From the NCBI GenBank assembly GCA_024349245.1, contig JALDNG010000039.1, forward strand, positions 1,093,001 to 1,157,000: a DNA stretch of 64,000 nt, read 5' to 3'. Source of the DNA: Neodontobutis hainanensis (lineage: Eukaryota; Chordata; Actinopteri; Gobiiformes; Odontobutidae). Below the pieces are notes generated by a model that saw nothing but the letters and a program-made list of their open reading frames with translations, had not been told where the DNA came from and did no database searches. The position numbers and the translations under genes are program-made. Shown here one piece after another: positions 1-20,072 of the stretch (within the stretch, counting starts at the first letter, position 1; every line of letters begins with the position of its first letter).

Positions 1-90
1 CAGAGAGACCAGAGGAGACAGAGGTCACAGAGAGACCAGAGGAGACAGAGGTCACAGTTAGACCAGAGGAGACAGAGGTCACAGTGAGAT
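1..90. repeat. 27-bp tandem repeat, about 3 copies, cut by window edge
   Basis: A 27-bp unit containing GACCAGAGGAGACAGAGGTCA repeats three times from the first base, the last copy with a small change (CAGTTAGACC). The array probably continues to the left of the window. It is a minisatellite fragment with no coding sign. Confidence 0.85.
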
Positions 91-1674
91 CACTTTGCAT
101 TTTATGCTAGCCTTAATTTAAACCCCATTTGACTGCTACATTCCCAGTGTTAGCTAGTCTGTTAACATGAATATTGCAAGCCTCCAATCACAGTTGTCAC
201 ACTTTGAATCCTACCTGTTTCCTTTTACCATCCACTTGTTTAGCTGCTGTTGCATACCTTGACACACCATCTCCTTTTCCCTCTTTCTTTTTCTATTTTA
301 GCCCCTGATAACTATTTTGCTTTATTCATCTTTTGACAACTATGTGTGTACTGTACATCCCTCCCTTTCCCATACACCATGGCTGTATTATTAGAACATT
401 TTTATTACAACATTCCTTTTTTCCCAAAGGATCACATTGGAAAATGGGGCTTTTGTGGAGGGCCGGGCCAACATGGTGAACTCACATATGCTTAATAAAA
501 ACATTTCTTTTGCCTATAGTGATGATGAGCACAAATGCCAATGCGGACCAACCTCTAGCTACAACCTTTTTGTCATGGTAATGCCCCTAGTTTGAGAAGT
601 TTATCGTAGCCAAATGAGATTTTGTACAAACATTCAAGATCATGAGCAAAAAAGTCTATTGTGACCGCGCCCTATCATCACACACAAAAAAATGGCAAAT
701 GGGGTCAGCTACATTACGCTTACTTCCTTTAGAAACATTTGACCTTTCTGTACATACTGCATTTTAAAGCACGAGGTGCAGGAGACACCCGCGGACAGAA
801 GGCGAGAATTATTTGGACTTTTATCCAAACAGGTTACATACCAAAATACATTTGCTGCAAACATTAAACATTCTTGCATTTGATGTGTACTGCCTTCAAA
901 AAAGTGACAATAACTAGCGAGCACTATCTGACAGTAGTGTTCAAAGTGCACTTCAGTAATAGTGACTGTGTTACAGAAATGAAAGAGTTGTACCAGAGTT
1001 GTTTGACCTCCGACCGTCGTCCAGCGTGAGGGTTCTGCTTTGTGCAGGACTGCTCTCAGTCCAGGGGAAGTCTGCTGCTGCCCCTTACAATCAAAAAGAA
1101 ATGGAAGCAGCAGTTAATCATATCCCTTTGCTGGAATAAAGATATATAATTATTATTCATAAATATTTCCACCCCTTTTGTCCAGTCAGAAGAAAGATCA
1201 CCTAAAACAGTCACAAGGTGAACTGTTCACAAGGTTTGGTGGAGCAGGTCCAGAACTGAATCAGGAGGCAGTAGGGTTAGGTTTGTGTCTGAGGTCACTG
1301 CATTAGTTCACCCTAAACACACTGATCACTGCACTGCAGTGATTTAGACAATCACTTTATTGGGTTTATTTATTAGATACTTTCTTTTCTCTAATAAATG
1401 TCTTTGGGCAAATATATGAAACACAAACACCACTGTTTGAACACAAGTTTTTTGATTTAAAATTAATAAATGTATAAATTTATAAATAGTACAACACTTG
1501 CATTTTGCATTTATAGACTAAATGTAAAATGTGAATACACATTTATTAAGTCTACTGAATCTTAAAACGTGTGAGCTCGGTGTAAGGACGCTTTTGAACA
1601 ATAGGACCCCCTCGAAAACGAGATGATTCATCTCAAGGGATTTATCCTCACAAAAATGTAAATAAATAAATAAA
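91..1674. other. Unassigned intergenic DNA upstream of supt3h
   Basis: No exon, RNA gene or recognised repeat family is visible here. The sequence is AT-rich, and its short open frames have no family resemblance. It could include the 3' UTR of a neighbouring gene outside the window, but nothing in the sequence shows this. Confidence 0.4.
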
Positions 1675-1693
1675 ACTACACTACCCATGAGTC
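1675..1693 (+). promoter_or_regulatory. ZNF143/THAP11 (SBS)-like motif upstream of supt3h
   Basis: ACTACACTACCCATGAGTC resembles the vertebrate SBS motif (ACTACA followed by a CCCA core). It sits about 400 bp before the supt3h start codon, at the edge of a more GC-rich stretch (1690-1900) that is likely the promoter and 5' UTR. A better match lies upstream of cdc5l. The assignment is by motif only. Confidence 0.4.
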
Positions 1694-2098
1694 TTCGCTT
1701 TCTGGCTGTGTGTACACGTAATCAAATCGCGCCTCATTAGACCGTTTCGGGTTGATTTCACGGCAGAGCGGTGTAAGCTGGTGGTCTTCGCTTGGTGCTG
1801 GACCCTCTTCGGTCGGTCTGTCGCTCTGTGTCGAGCCTCGTGTGGAACAGGACTCGGTATGATTCCGATCTCATCTGAACATATCACGCTCCGGACACAA
1901 ACGCTATTGTTTACTTAGGACGACAAAATAATAAGCACTTGTATATTTAATAAAAGTGATGATAAGTGCCAATTGGTCGTACTTTTGAAGAGTTATATCT
2001 CATTACTAGTCAAAGTACAGTTGATAGATTTTCTGTATTTACATCTCTAACGCCTCTCTGTCTGTTGTGATCAGCTGTTCCCGCACATGCGCAGTCTC

Positions 2099-5000
2099 AT
2101 GGCGAACCCCAAAGAGCGTACTGCCTCCAGGACCAGCTTCATCCCCGAACTCCAGAGCATGATGTAAGATTTACCCCAGAGCAGAGACTCACCCCAGAGC
2201 AGAGAGCCTCACCCCAGAGCAGAGAGCCTTACCCCAGAGCAGAGAGTCTTACCCCAGAGCAGAGAGCCTTACCCCAGAGCAGAGAGCCTTACCCCAGAGC
2301 AGAGAGCCTTACCCCAGAGCAGAGAGCCTTACCCCAGAGCAGAGAGCCTTACCCCAGAGCAGAGAGTCTTACCCCAGAGCAGAGAGTCTTACCCCAGAGC
2401 AGAGAGAGCCTTACCCCAGAGCAGAGAGTCTTACCCCAGAGCAGACTCACCCCAGAGCAGAGAGTCTTACCCCAGAGCAGAGAGCCTTACCCCAGAGCAG
2501 AGAGCCTTACCCCAGAGCAGAGAGTCTTACCCCAGAGCAGAGAGAGCCTTACCCCAGAGCAGAGAGTCTTACCCCAGAGCAGACTCACCCCAGAGCAGAG
2601 AGTCTTACCCCAGAGCAGAGAGTCTTACCCCAGAGCAGACTCACCCCAGAGCAGAGAGCCTCACCCCAGAGCAGAGAGCCTCACCCCAGAGCAGAGAGCC
2701 TTACCCCAGAGCAGAGAGTCTTACCCCAGAGCAGACTCACCCCAGAGCAGAGAGAGACTGACCCCAGAGCAGAGAGACTGACCCCAGAGCAGAGAGACTG
2801 ACCCCAGAGCAGAGAGACTGACCCCAGAGCAGAGAGACTGACCCCAGAGCAGACTGACCCCAGAGCAGACTGACCCCAGAGCAGACTGACCCCAGAGCAG
2901 ACTGACCCCAGAGCAGAGAGCCTTACCCCAGAGCAGAGAGCCTTACCCCAGAGCAGAGAGCCTTACCCCAGAGCAGAGAGCCTTACCCCAGAGCAGAGAG
3001 CCTTACCCCAGAGCAGAGAGCCTCACCGCAGAGCAGAGATACTGACCCCAGAGCAGAGAGAGCCTTACCCCAGAGCAGAGAGTCTTACCCCAGAGCAGAC
3101 TCACCCCAGAGCAGACTCACCCCAGAGCAGACTCATCCCAGAGCAGACTCACCCCAGAGCAGAGAGACTCACCCCAGAGCAGAGAGCTGCTGCTGAACAG
3201 ACTGTTGGAGGCCATGGTTCCTGTCCAACACACCACACACAACTGTCAGTAATGTGGCAGTTTCTGTTTGTCACAGACACAGTTATTGGTGCTCAGCAGG
3301 TCGTTTAATAAATGGAAGGTCAGCAGTCCGAATCCCTGCTCCCATTAGTTCTTTTGACCATATTGTTTCAAGGTTCATACGCTGCTGTGGTCACAATTCA
3401 AACATATGAGGGCTGGACAATATCTTGAGTGTTTATAAGGTATTAAAATTAGTGAATTTATCTCTTAATATGCAATGGAGTCTTTTGGATCTCAGTTCAG
3501 CCCTGTGCTCTTCAAAAGCCATGTTATTTTCAGCCATTGTCAGTTGTCTTTCAACAGTTGAATTTATGTGCACTTTTCTCTTGACACTGTGAGATACTGT
3601 GACTCGTTCCAGGCAGGTGTGGATCAAAAGGGAATTATTATTATTTAACTTTTATTATTTTACAAAATGCAAAATGAAAGAACGGAAGACAATTCTAAAT
3701 CAAATCAATATTTGGTGTGACTTTGGCTCAAAATAGCCAAACAGGACTAGCCCAGGCCATCAGATCTCAGAAGGACCTTGGGTTAAACCAGACCATGTGA
3801 TCCCAGACAGAACCAGGCCAGACTCCATGGTGTTGGGATCAGGGTCTCACTTTTCATCTATTCACTCACATTGCATTTTCTAAATTAATTCCCTCCAAAA
3901 AAGAAATTGTATGTTGTCAGCATTCTTACTTTAGCGCATATTTCTCTAAAATGTTATTATCATAGTGTAGGTTTGCACTGGAGCTCATTTTGCTGACTCT
4001 CCAGCACTGCTCATGCTCCACAGAGTCAGCCTGTGATCATGTCATGTACATAATCAGATTGTTTCCTAAAGCCACAAGTAAGTTTAAACAGTTGACGGGA
4101 GTTATAGAACTGATATTCCACCTTTTACACCTTTTAAAAAATATATAATAATAAGATATTGTGGACAAAATAGTTATATAGTAATAGTAATAGCAATATA
4201 GTTTTATCAAAATATTACTATACTTTCAGAGAGACTAGATTATTATGTAAGAGAATAATCAAATCAACAAACCAGACAGAATGTGGCACAACTCTGGATC
4301 CTTTTAAACTGTGATTCAATGTTATTTTTACATATAATAAAAACTCAGTAACAAATATAACCAAAAATGTAATTACTGGAATTAGTTTATCTCTGCAGTT
4401 TCGCCAAATGAGCGTGTGTGAGCTTTTGGTGAATGTGTGTGTAGGTGTGTGTGTGTGTGTGTGTGCTGGGGGCACTTACCTTGTCGGAGAGTTGTTGGTG
4501 GTCAGAGCCGCTCAAACCCAACTAAACCCCAAACACTAACCTAAAACCAGCCCCGGGTCCGAAGACCAGCTGCCTTCAGCCAATCACTGCGCACCTGGCG
4601 GTTGGGGGCATGGCTCGTGGTTATTGTGACAAAAAGAAATGAGCGCGAGGGAAATGGCCTCAGGATGTGGCTTCAGTCCGGACTCAGGTCCTGGAAGTGG
4701 TTTTTGTGGATGCAAATAGCGGTCGGCCCAGAGCGTGGTCAGAGAAAGTGCCCTGGCCTTGGTTCCAGTCAGCTTTATTGTCTTTGCACAAAAGACCGAC
4801 TTCCACAGGATCAATGCTGAACATGTGACACAAACCTAAACTCTGTGGGACAGCATCCACAGACAGACAGACAGTTTACATAACAAAGCATTTTATTCAT
4901 TCTAGGCTGGTCAATATGGAAATCATGATTCTAACATGAGGTTATTGTCAGACATTAGAGAAGTCATTGATGAAAATTGAAGGTGAAATGGGCCCACAGT

Positions 5001-8000
5001 GGAGCCTCTTTACAAAGAAGCATATTCAAACTCAGAGATAAGCATATAAATAGGTTTATTGAGAAGTAGCTTGTGCTAGGTTCTACTTTGTGTAGGTTGA
5101 GCTTTATCCATAAATTCAAAATAAGTACAATTTTCCAAAGCTGATGTAGAAAGCTATGTCACAATGACCTTGCAATGCTTTTATTTGTAAGTAAACACAA
5201 CACATTTACCAGTTAATTACAATGGCTATTGGCCTCCATGGTCTGTGTTTGATTTGAGGATTAGTGTAAATGATGATAAATATAAAAAGCTAAGCACAAT
5301 ACCAGTGATTGTGCTGCAGCAGCTGGTGGACTGCTAGAATGCTTGATGTGATCACACTGCTCTGATCATCGGTGTCTCGTAGGTTTGCCCTGGGCGACGC
5401 TCGCAGAGCTCTGCAGGAGACGGCCGCCCTGGTGGAGGACATTGTTCACACTCAGCTCATCACTTTGGTAACGCCACTGCTCTGCACTCTTACCTTTGTA
5501 CTCTTTCTGTCTAAACTGTTTCAAATACACGTCTTCTTGTGGACTACTACACAAATAACTGTAAATTGCCTTTAGCTGCATCAGGCCTGTGAAAGGGCAG
5601 CTTTCCGGGGGTCAAGGGTAATTTCAGCTGAGGACATCATATTTTTGATGAGAAGAGATAAGGTAAATCATGCTAAGTGTGTATTAATAACAAGAAATGC
5701 TGTGTTTGCAGTTCTAAATGAGTTTTAAAAAATGTTTTGCGTTTTCCTCAGAGTAAGGTGGCGAGGTTATTAAAATATCTTCAGTTCAGAGATTATAAAT
5801 CAAAACTTCTTAAAAGTCTGGAGGACGACGAGCCACAGCCAGACTCCGGTACGACGTGTGTGAGACTTATGCATCAAAAGTACTGGAATTAAAAAGAAAT
5901 ACTGTACCTTATTGTCCGGCTGTGTGCAGATAGGTGGGGGGGCAGCGGAGCAGCCGGGGGTAACCAGCGGAGGCAGCGGCTGGCGCAGGACTACCTGATG
6001 TGGATGGACCAGACCGGGGAACTGCTGTCACTGGCAGAGAAACCTGACATGGACCCAGTCAAACAGGAGCGGCTGGAGGTCAGCTGTAGTCTGGTGAGTC
6101 CATGTCAGCTTCAAGAGAGAGTTTCCTAACGCTGTGTGTGGTGTTTCAGCGTCTGGAGCGACAAACACGGAACATGGACCAGGCCCAGTATTCAGAGTTC
6201 TGCGAGAGCCGACACCTGAGTTTTGGTAAGAATTTAGACAGAGTCTAGACTAGACTCTAGCCAACCCTTGCTATCAACACCCAATCAGAAGAGTCATCAA
6301 AATGCTCCATTTTTCATCTTCCCTCTGTCTCATGGCCCTTATTAAAATGTTCTTTGACCTTTGTCGATATAGACGTTGCTCTGTTGAAGGTCGTAACCTC
6401 CAAATACATCTTTAGTTAAAAATTAATGAAAAGTCAATAATAAAGTGTAAAAGGACACTCTATTAGAAAAAAAACATGGCTAAAAAGAACATGGAACAAC
6501 ACTATTTTTATGAAGCAGTTTAAGTTATACACTGCACTAATGTTTTAATAAACTTTTGCTGTAATAGCTTCAGCAGCGAGGCACACTTCCAGGACAAATT
6601 TACAAAAATGATCATTGATTATTTTTGTAAATGTTAAAATCATTTGCTCTGATTTTAAGTGAACATTAAAACTGAAATGATTATAATAGTTCTAATCAAT
6701 CCATTTAATTGTGTGTTTATGAAACTGATTCCAGCTAAAAAGGCCTCTAAGTTTCGGGACTGGTTAGACTGCAGCAGCCTGGAGCTGAAGCCCAACAGCG
6801 TTGCCATGGAGATCCTGTCGTACCTGGCCTACGAGACAGTCGCACAGGTGACGCCTTTACTGATATAAAAGCTATGGCCCACAATCATTTTAGGAACACT
6901 AAAGACTGAACCCAAAATTTATGGCGGGAAGTTACATTTCTACAAGAATTCTTTTTAAATAAATGGCTCAGTGGCGCCTCCTGGAAAAAAATAAAAAATG
7001 TTAAGGCAAACAAAAAATTATCTTATGGCTCCACTCCAAACCCCAAAAGAAGTCCGCCATTTTGGTTGGAACGTGTAACCCTCCCCTAAATTGCACCCCT
7101 CTCACAAAATGTACAGTCAAGCCCGAAATTATCCTTACCCCTGGCAAATTCTGAGTTAAAGTTACTTTTATTCAACCAGCAAGTTTTTTCTTGATTGGAA
7201 ATGACACAGGCGTCTTCCAGAAGTTAATAAGATGTAAAAGATGCATTGTTGTGTAAATAAATATTTCTCAGCTTTTATTTACATTTGAACAAAATGTGGC
7301 ATGTCTAAAATTATTCATACCATTTCCAAACTGTCAGTTTATGGCCAAATCCAAAGTTCTATACCATTCGAAATAGTCCAAGCTGTTCTAAAGCATCCTA
7401 ATTACCCTGATTCATTTGGACAAGCCGAGTCAGGGAAATTAAGACTCATCAGGCGACTAATTTATCACCTGATGAGTCTTAATCAACTCATCAGGTGATA
7501 AACAGCAGCTCTCTGCAGTTGAATGATCACCAACAAGGCCTCCTGGTGAATGTTTGTGTCTGAACGTGCGTTATTACTGCCTGATGAACGTAACTGTGAA
7601 CTCGTTCATTCTGGTGTCTGTGAACAGCACGCTCTCTCAGGTTAACTTTGTTCAATAGGGTGTTAGATTTCTATAGAGCCTTCCAGGCGAAAACCCAGCT
7701 TAAACACACCACAAACGGGTCTCAATATGTAGCGGAAAAACACCAAATCTGGCAACACCAGCCACAAGTGTCGCCCCGCCGTCTGCCGCATGCGTGACGC
7801 GTCATCAAAAAAAAAAAAAAATAAGCATGGAGGCGACAATAGCAACCTCCGCTCTTACTATCATCTTACTGGTATAACATCAGTGTTTTATCATTTTGGT
7901 TCTTTAATCTGTTGTGGCAATCTTGTTGTGGCAAGGCGTATGATCATTTAAAAGAATTTTATGATTGCACCTTATTAATTAGTCCTGTTTTTCTTTTTAT

Positions 8001-11000
8001 AATTTATTAAAAAAGACCATTCAAGAGGCACATTTTTCCTCATGTTTTTGAGAATGTACTGTAGGGTTGAAAGCTGCAGCTGCTACTAGTGTGGACTGTG
8101 GAGTGAATGGACAGCAACAAAGCATTAAAGCAACAATGGGGAAATGCTGTCCCCTCAATGCTAATGTAAACCCTGGTTTGATAAGGATTCAAAAGTGGAC
8201 ATAAAGATGAAATCTGACACATAGCTTCATTGTTAAAACTGATAAAATAATTGCTGTCTGTGATTCTACTGTATTTGGGCTGTGGCAATAATTTTGAAAA
8301 ATAATAGCTCGCAGCAACATATAGAAAAAAAGAAATAGTTCATTTTTGGAACTGTGAACTTAGTTCAAAATTTTGAAGTTTGAACTATGAACTGAACTAG
8401 TTCATTTTAAAATGTGTGAACTGAACTTTGAACTAGTTCTTGTAGAAAGTAAACTTTCCCAACACTGGTTGTGTGTGTGCATTAAACTTATCATGTTTAA
8501 ACCATACATTCTGACATTAGGTTTTCTCTTTTCCATTAATATGGCTCTAGGTGTAATTATATTACACCTCTTACTTGATTATAAACCTCAAGACACTTAA
8601 AATAAACTCATTATAATGAATAACTAAATAAGTTTACAGAAATAAAACCCATGACATCCAAAATATTACACCACAGAATCTGGGCTCTGCTGGTGGCAAG
8701 GTCTCAAGGCAGACAGTCCAACAGACACTGCACACTGCTGGGTTACACGGACGCAGACCAAGAAGGACACCACCTCTCCAGAAAAGACACACAAAAGCCC
8801 CTTTGTCCTTTGCAAATGCTGATGTGGGGTAAGACGAAGACTTCTGGTCTTTTGTTTTATGGTCAGATGAAACAATAATTGAATTGTTTGGCCACAATGA
8901 TGTATCCTTCATTTGGTGTAAAAAAGGAGGAAACCATCCCTACTGTCAAACTGGTGGTGGGAACCTAATGCATTGGAGGTGTTTTTTAGCCAATGGACCA
9001 GAGAACCTAATCACAGTAAACAGGCCAATGAAAAAAGAACAATACATCAAGATTCTAAACAACAACATCAAGAAGTCTGCAGAGAAACACTAGTGGACAC
9101 TTCAGCACGACAACGACCCAAAACACAGCTAAAGTGGTAAAGAAATGGTTAGCAGACAAAAACATTAACCTTTTGCACTGGCCCGGCTAGAGTCCTGGCT
9201 TGAATCCAATTGAGAATCTGTGGAGGGAGCTAAAGATCAGGATGATGGGCAGGAGACCCTCCAACCTAAAAGAGCTGGAGGTTATCACTAAAGATGAATG
9301 GTCAAAAATCCCAGTGGAGACCTACAGCTGGTCAGCAATTATAGGAAACGTTTGATTGCTGTAATAGCCAATAAAGGCTTTTCTATTGATTATTGAGAAG
9401 GTTTTGAATCATTCTGGACATGCCACTTTTTGTTTTTTTCTCCACTACAATGCCTCTTTTACATATTACTAACTTCTGGAAGACGCCTGTGTCATGTCAA
9501 ATCAAGAAAAAACTTGCTGATTGAATAAAAATAACTTCAATTTAAAATTAGTCAGGGTTATGAATAATTTTGTAATTTAAGTATCACAATTAAAAAGATA
9601 AACTCATGCTGTGCTTTGTCTTCTCCAGATTGTGGACCTGGCTCTGCTGGTGAAGCAGGAAATGACGGCCAAGACCAGTGCAGTCAGTCACGTGATCTCT
9701 GCCAGCTACATTCAGTACAACACACACACAGAGGTAGGTTCTTTTGTAGTGTAAGTTTTTTTTTTCCAGCCTCATATAGTGTATACTTCATTATAAGTCG
9801 GTCTGGTGGGTGACATTAATAATATTCCACAATCAATGCAGAAGTGAAAATGTGACTACAGCAACCTGACAGCCACCTGCTTACATGCATGTTGGCTTTT
9901 CCAGGTAAAGAAGGATCCAGATTCTCCAGAGGCCACCCCCCCTTCCACTCCAGGCTCCTCCCTCTCCACAAAACCTCTATTACAGGGCAATGGCAGCCTG
10001 GACGGACGGGCGAGACAGAGGAAACGCAAAAAGGTTGGATTCCCCCTGTGAAGGGCGTCATGATGTGATTGTAAATGCTTCATACAAACATCACAAAGCA
10101 TGTTAGTCAGGGCAGTTAAAAGTGAATGTGGAAAAAGATCAAGAGGTTTGAGGGATTTAAAACATTGAGCATTAGATGGTTGGGTTGATGATATTTTGTG
10201 TTTTAGAGTTGTCCGGCTACAGTGGATCCTCCGAGTGGAGCCTTACAGCCCTGTCACATCAGAGAGGCCATCCGCCGCTACAGCTACAGACACACAGTAA
10301 GCAACACACCCCTCAAACGCAAACATGGAAGAGTACTGGAATATAGTATATTTGTACTTGCGCTTCAACATTGAATTTAAGCCCCACACAAAAGACTGCA
10401 TTCTTAACAGGTAGTTTTAGATCGGAAACCAGTAATACACTGAATCCACAAATGTCCAAGTTGTCATACTTTTTATTTTAAATGATATTATATGTTGTAA
10501 AGAATAGTTTTTATTGTGATAAACACTAATAGGGATAGTAAGGGATTCTCTTAAGAAAATGTTTCTGAATTTGGGCAGGAAATGAAACAGTACAAACAAT
10601 AAAATGCTTCATCTTTGTTTTCTAATGTCGACCTTTTACTATTGATCATTCCACGCTTACGGACTCTCCGACCATCACCAAATACATTCACCAAACATTC
10701 TTACACCAGTGCCACAGACACTGGGGGAAAGCAGGGTTATGTGTCGAGTTAGCTAGCTTAGTTAGCTACCTGTATTTTCTTTTTTTTTAACCCTTTTAAT
10801 ATTTGCAGTTAAAGTTGAGCACCTTGGAATAAGACTGTGCTTTATCAATGGTGTGCTTAACTGCCATCGCAGATTAAAGCAGTTTGCAATTTCACTCACC
10901 AAAAATGAGCCCTGGCAGGACAAATCAAACCCCAATTATGGCCCTTGTGGTCCTATTTTTACTTTCAACATGGTCTTTTGGAACATTGTTTTCTAAAACC

Positions 11001-11101
11001 ACTTGGATACATTTAACCTACTGCACTTTTATAATGCAGGTTCTATTACTTTCTTGCAGAGTGCCTATTGGAGGAGTGGGATGGCCCTTCTCGTCTGCTA
11101 G
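2099..11101 (+). CDS. supt3h: SUPT3H, SPT3-like subunit of SAGA/STAGA coactivator (11 exons, 345 aa)
   Basis: Exons: 2099-2163, 5383-5467, 5576-5662, 5752-5848, 5930-6078, 6150-6225, 6735-6847, 9629-9733, 9905-10033, 10207-10296, 11060-11101. All junctions are GT/AG and in phase. The product is the histone-fold SPT3 homologue, which helps SAGA-type complexes contact TBP in the nucleus. Recognisable pieces are FIPELQSMM then LGDARRALQETAALVEDIV (aa 15-45, the start of the histone fold), SAEDIIFLMRRDK (about 67-79), FCESRHLSF (about 177-185), KASKFRDWLDCSSLELKP (about 189-206) and CHIREAIRRY near 320. Exon 9 encodes a Ser/Pro-rich stretch ending in RKRKK that mammals seem to lack. The start ATG at 2099 gives MANPKERTASRTSF; an upstream out-of-frame ATG lies at 2087. 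The last exon is only 42 bp (SAYWRSGMALLVC, stop). The GPLSPFT-like segment expected before it from the mammalian protein was not found. Confidence 0.93.
2164..3183. repeat. Minisatellite starting at the exon 1 splice donor of supt3h
   Basis: About 50 head-to-tail copies of a 16-22 bp unit, commonly ACCCCAGAGCAGAGAGCCTT, with shorter variants such as ACCCCAGAGCAGACTC and blocks ending in GACTG. The array begins within about ten bases of the GTAAGA donor of supt3h exon 1 and fills the first kilobase of intron 1. Variants are clustered, which suggests local duplication by slippage or unequal exchange. Confidence 0.95.
3184..5382. other. Remainder of supt3h intron 1
   Basis: Noncoding DNA after the minisatellite, including a (GT)n tract at about 4445-4465. 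No exon with splice signals or protein resemblance was found. A GC-richer patch at 4480-4820 has open frames on both strands but no recognisable family. Confidence 0.5.
7112..9575 (+). mobile_element. Degenerate Tc1-like transposon in supt3h intron 7
   Basis: The inverted ends match over roughly 140 bp: 7112-7250 (TACAGTCAAGCCCGAAATTA start, then GACACAGGCGTCTTCCAGAA) against the reverse complement of 9440-9575. Plus-strand transposase remnants lie at about 8660-9370. They include a WSDETIIELFG-like segment near 8850 with the first catalytic Asp preserved, but stops and frameshifts disrupt the frame. The middle part (about 7500-8470) does not fit a Tc1 element and looks like a nested insertion. 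Confidence 0.85.
8290..8467. mobile_element. Possible hAT-like end nested in the Tc1-like element
   Basis: A run of GAACTAGTTC-type short inverted words ends in CCCAACACTG at 8458-8467, the reverse complement of a CAGTGTTGGG terminus seen in hAT-type elements. The matching left end could not be placed with confidence, though GAACTCGTTC words near 7600 suggest it starts there. This is inference from terminal sequence style only. Confidence 0.35.
10664..10737 (-). repeat. SINE fragment
   Basis: TTACACCAGTGCCACAGACACTGGGG and its flanks match the body shared by the tRNA-derived SINE copies at 21.9, 30.0, 36.4 and 63.0 kb, here in reverse orientation. The promoter head is missing. Confidence 0.5.
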
Positions 11102-11132
11102 GGCACAGAGGTCTGATATTTCTATTATTTGT

Positions 11133-11138
11133 AATAAA
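11133..11138 (+). terminator. supt3h poly(A) signal
   Basis: AATAAA lies 32 bp after the stop codon at 11101, implying a very short 3' UTR. It is the first canonical signal on this strand and supports 11060-11101 as the terminal exon. Confidence 0.6.
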
Positions 11139-11576
11139 GGTGTTTCAGTAAAATGTTTTGGCTATTTCTTTAAAATCTTGTCATTCACCCTGCAAGTTGA
11201 GCTGCCCACAAGACACTAGTAAATCAAAATCACAGAATGAAGAACCAAAAAGATCTGGGAGGGCTAGTGTCCTCCTGCACAGGCGTACAGCACATTTGTA
11301 ATAAATTGCGGTAACTAAAATGAAAAGACACAGAAAATTGTGATGCATTTTATTTTCAACATTTTCGGTCCTACTCTGGAACTGAGTGGAACCGTCCTGT
11401 TCCCAAAGCCAGTGGAAGGATATCAGGCCTCCTTTGGTTCCTGCAAAAATGTCATGTTTACACCAGAAAAGAAAATGTATTTAATTTGTCTTAGTGAATT
11501 TCAACTTTTTCTGTAGACATCTGTAATTGTGTTAATAAAACATTTTGGTCTGGGTAGTTCTGTATTGTCAAAAAAC

Positions 11577-11582
11577 TTTATT
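11577..11582 (-). terminator. cdc5l poly(A) signal
   Basis: AATAAA read on the minus strand, about 250 bp beyond the cdc5l stop codon. Together with the supt3h signal it places the two convergent transcript ends in the same 450-bp interval (11139-11576), which otherwise holds nothing recognisable. Confidence 0.55.
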
Positions 11583-11834
11583 GATGCATGTACACAACAA
11601 AAAGAATTACAAAGCGCGCTAAAGTCATCTTGTAACGTCATTACAACATGAGCACAAGGAGACGGAGCAGAGAGCTGTGAGTCTGGTGCTTGTGAAGTTG
11701 CAGAGGTTAACACTTTCTGCAGGTAAAGCCATTGTTTTATCTGGACAGCAGTATTTTGGATTTGTTACAGACTTAACACTAAGACAATGTGAGTGAAACC
11801 ATGTCCTTTGAGCTTGATATGAATCATGTGGAGC

Positions 11835-19868
<8,034 letters not shown>

Positions 19869-20053
19869 TTTGGCAGTTCTGTACGCTCTCCACCAAACAA
19901 AAAAGAAACTTAGGGTATAATTTCAACCGTTGGAACAAAAAACACAGTTGTAAATATCGGGACCAACTGCTCTGCAAACGGAGCGGAGCGAAAAAGCGAA
20001 CGTGCACAAAATACCGGAAACAGTGTCGCACAATCAGACGAGGGAGACGCAAT

Positions 20054-20072
20054 GGATTGTGGGCAGTGTAGT
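20054..20072 (-). promoter_or_regulatory. ZNF143/THAP11 (SBS)-like motif upstream of cdc5l
   Basis: On the minus strand ACTACACTGCCCACAATCC closely follows the SBS consensus (ACTACA, two bases, YCCCA). It lies about 190 bp upstream of the cdc5l ATG in a GC-richer stretch (19860-20090), as expected for a housekeeping promoter. The supt3h promoter has a weaker copy. Binding is inferred. Confidence 0.55.

Noticed and set aside
709..951. 80-codon minus-strand open frame
   Set aside because: No splice sites in phase, no recognisable motif, and a composition like the surrounding noncoding DNA.
2164..3183. Regular short repeats that could be mistaken for a CRISPR array
   Set aside because: There are no unique spacers between conserved repeats. 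Units follow each other directly and vary by small changes, as in a minisatellite, and the context is a eukaryotic intron.
4584..4820. Opposed open frames of 72-76 codons in supt3h intron 1
   Set aside because: The overlapping frames on both strands reflect local GC-rich composition. No homology was recognised and no splice connection to supt3h exons.
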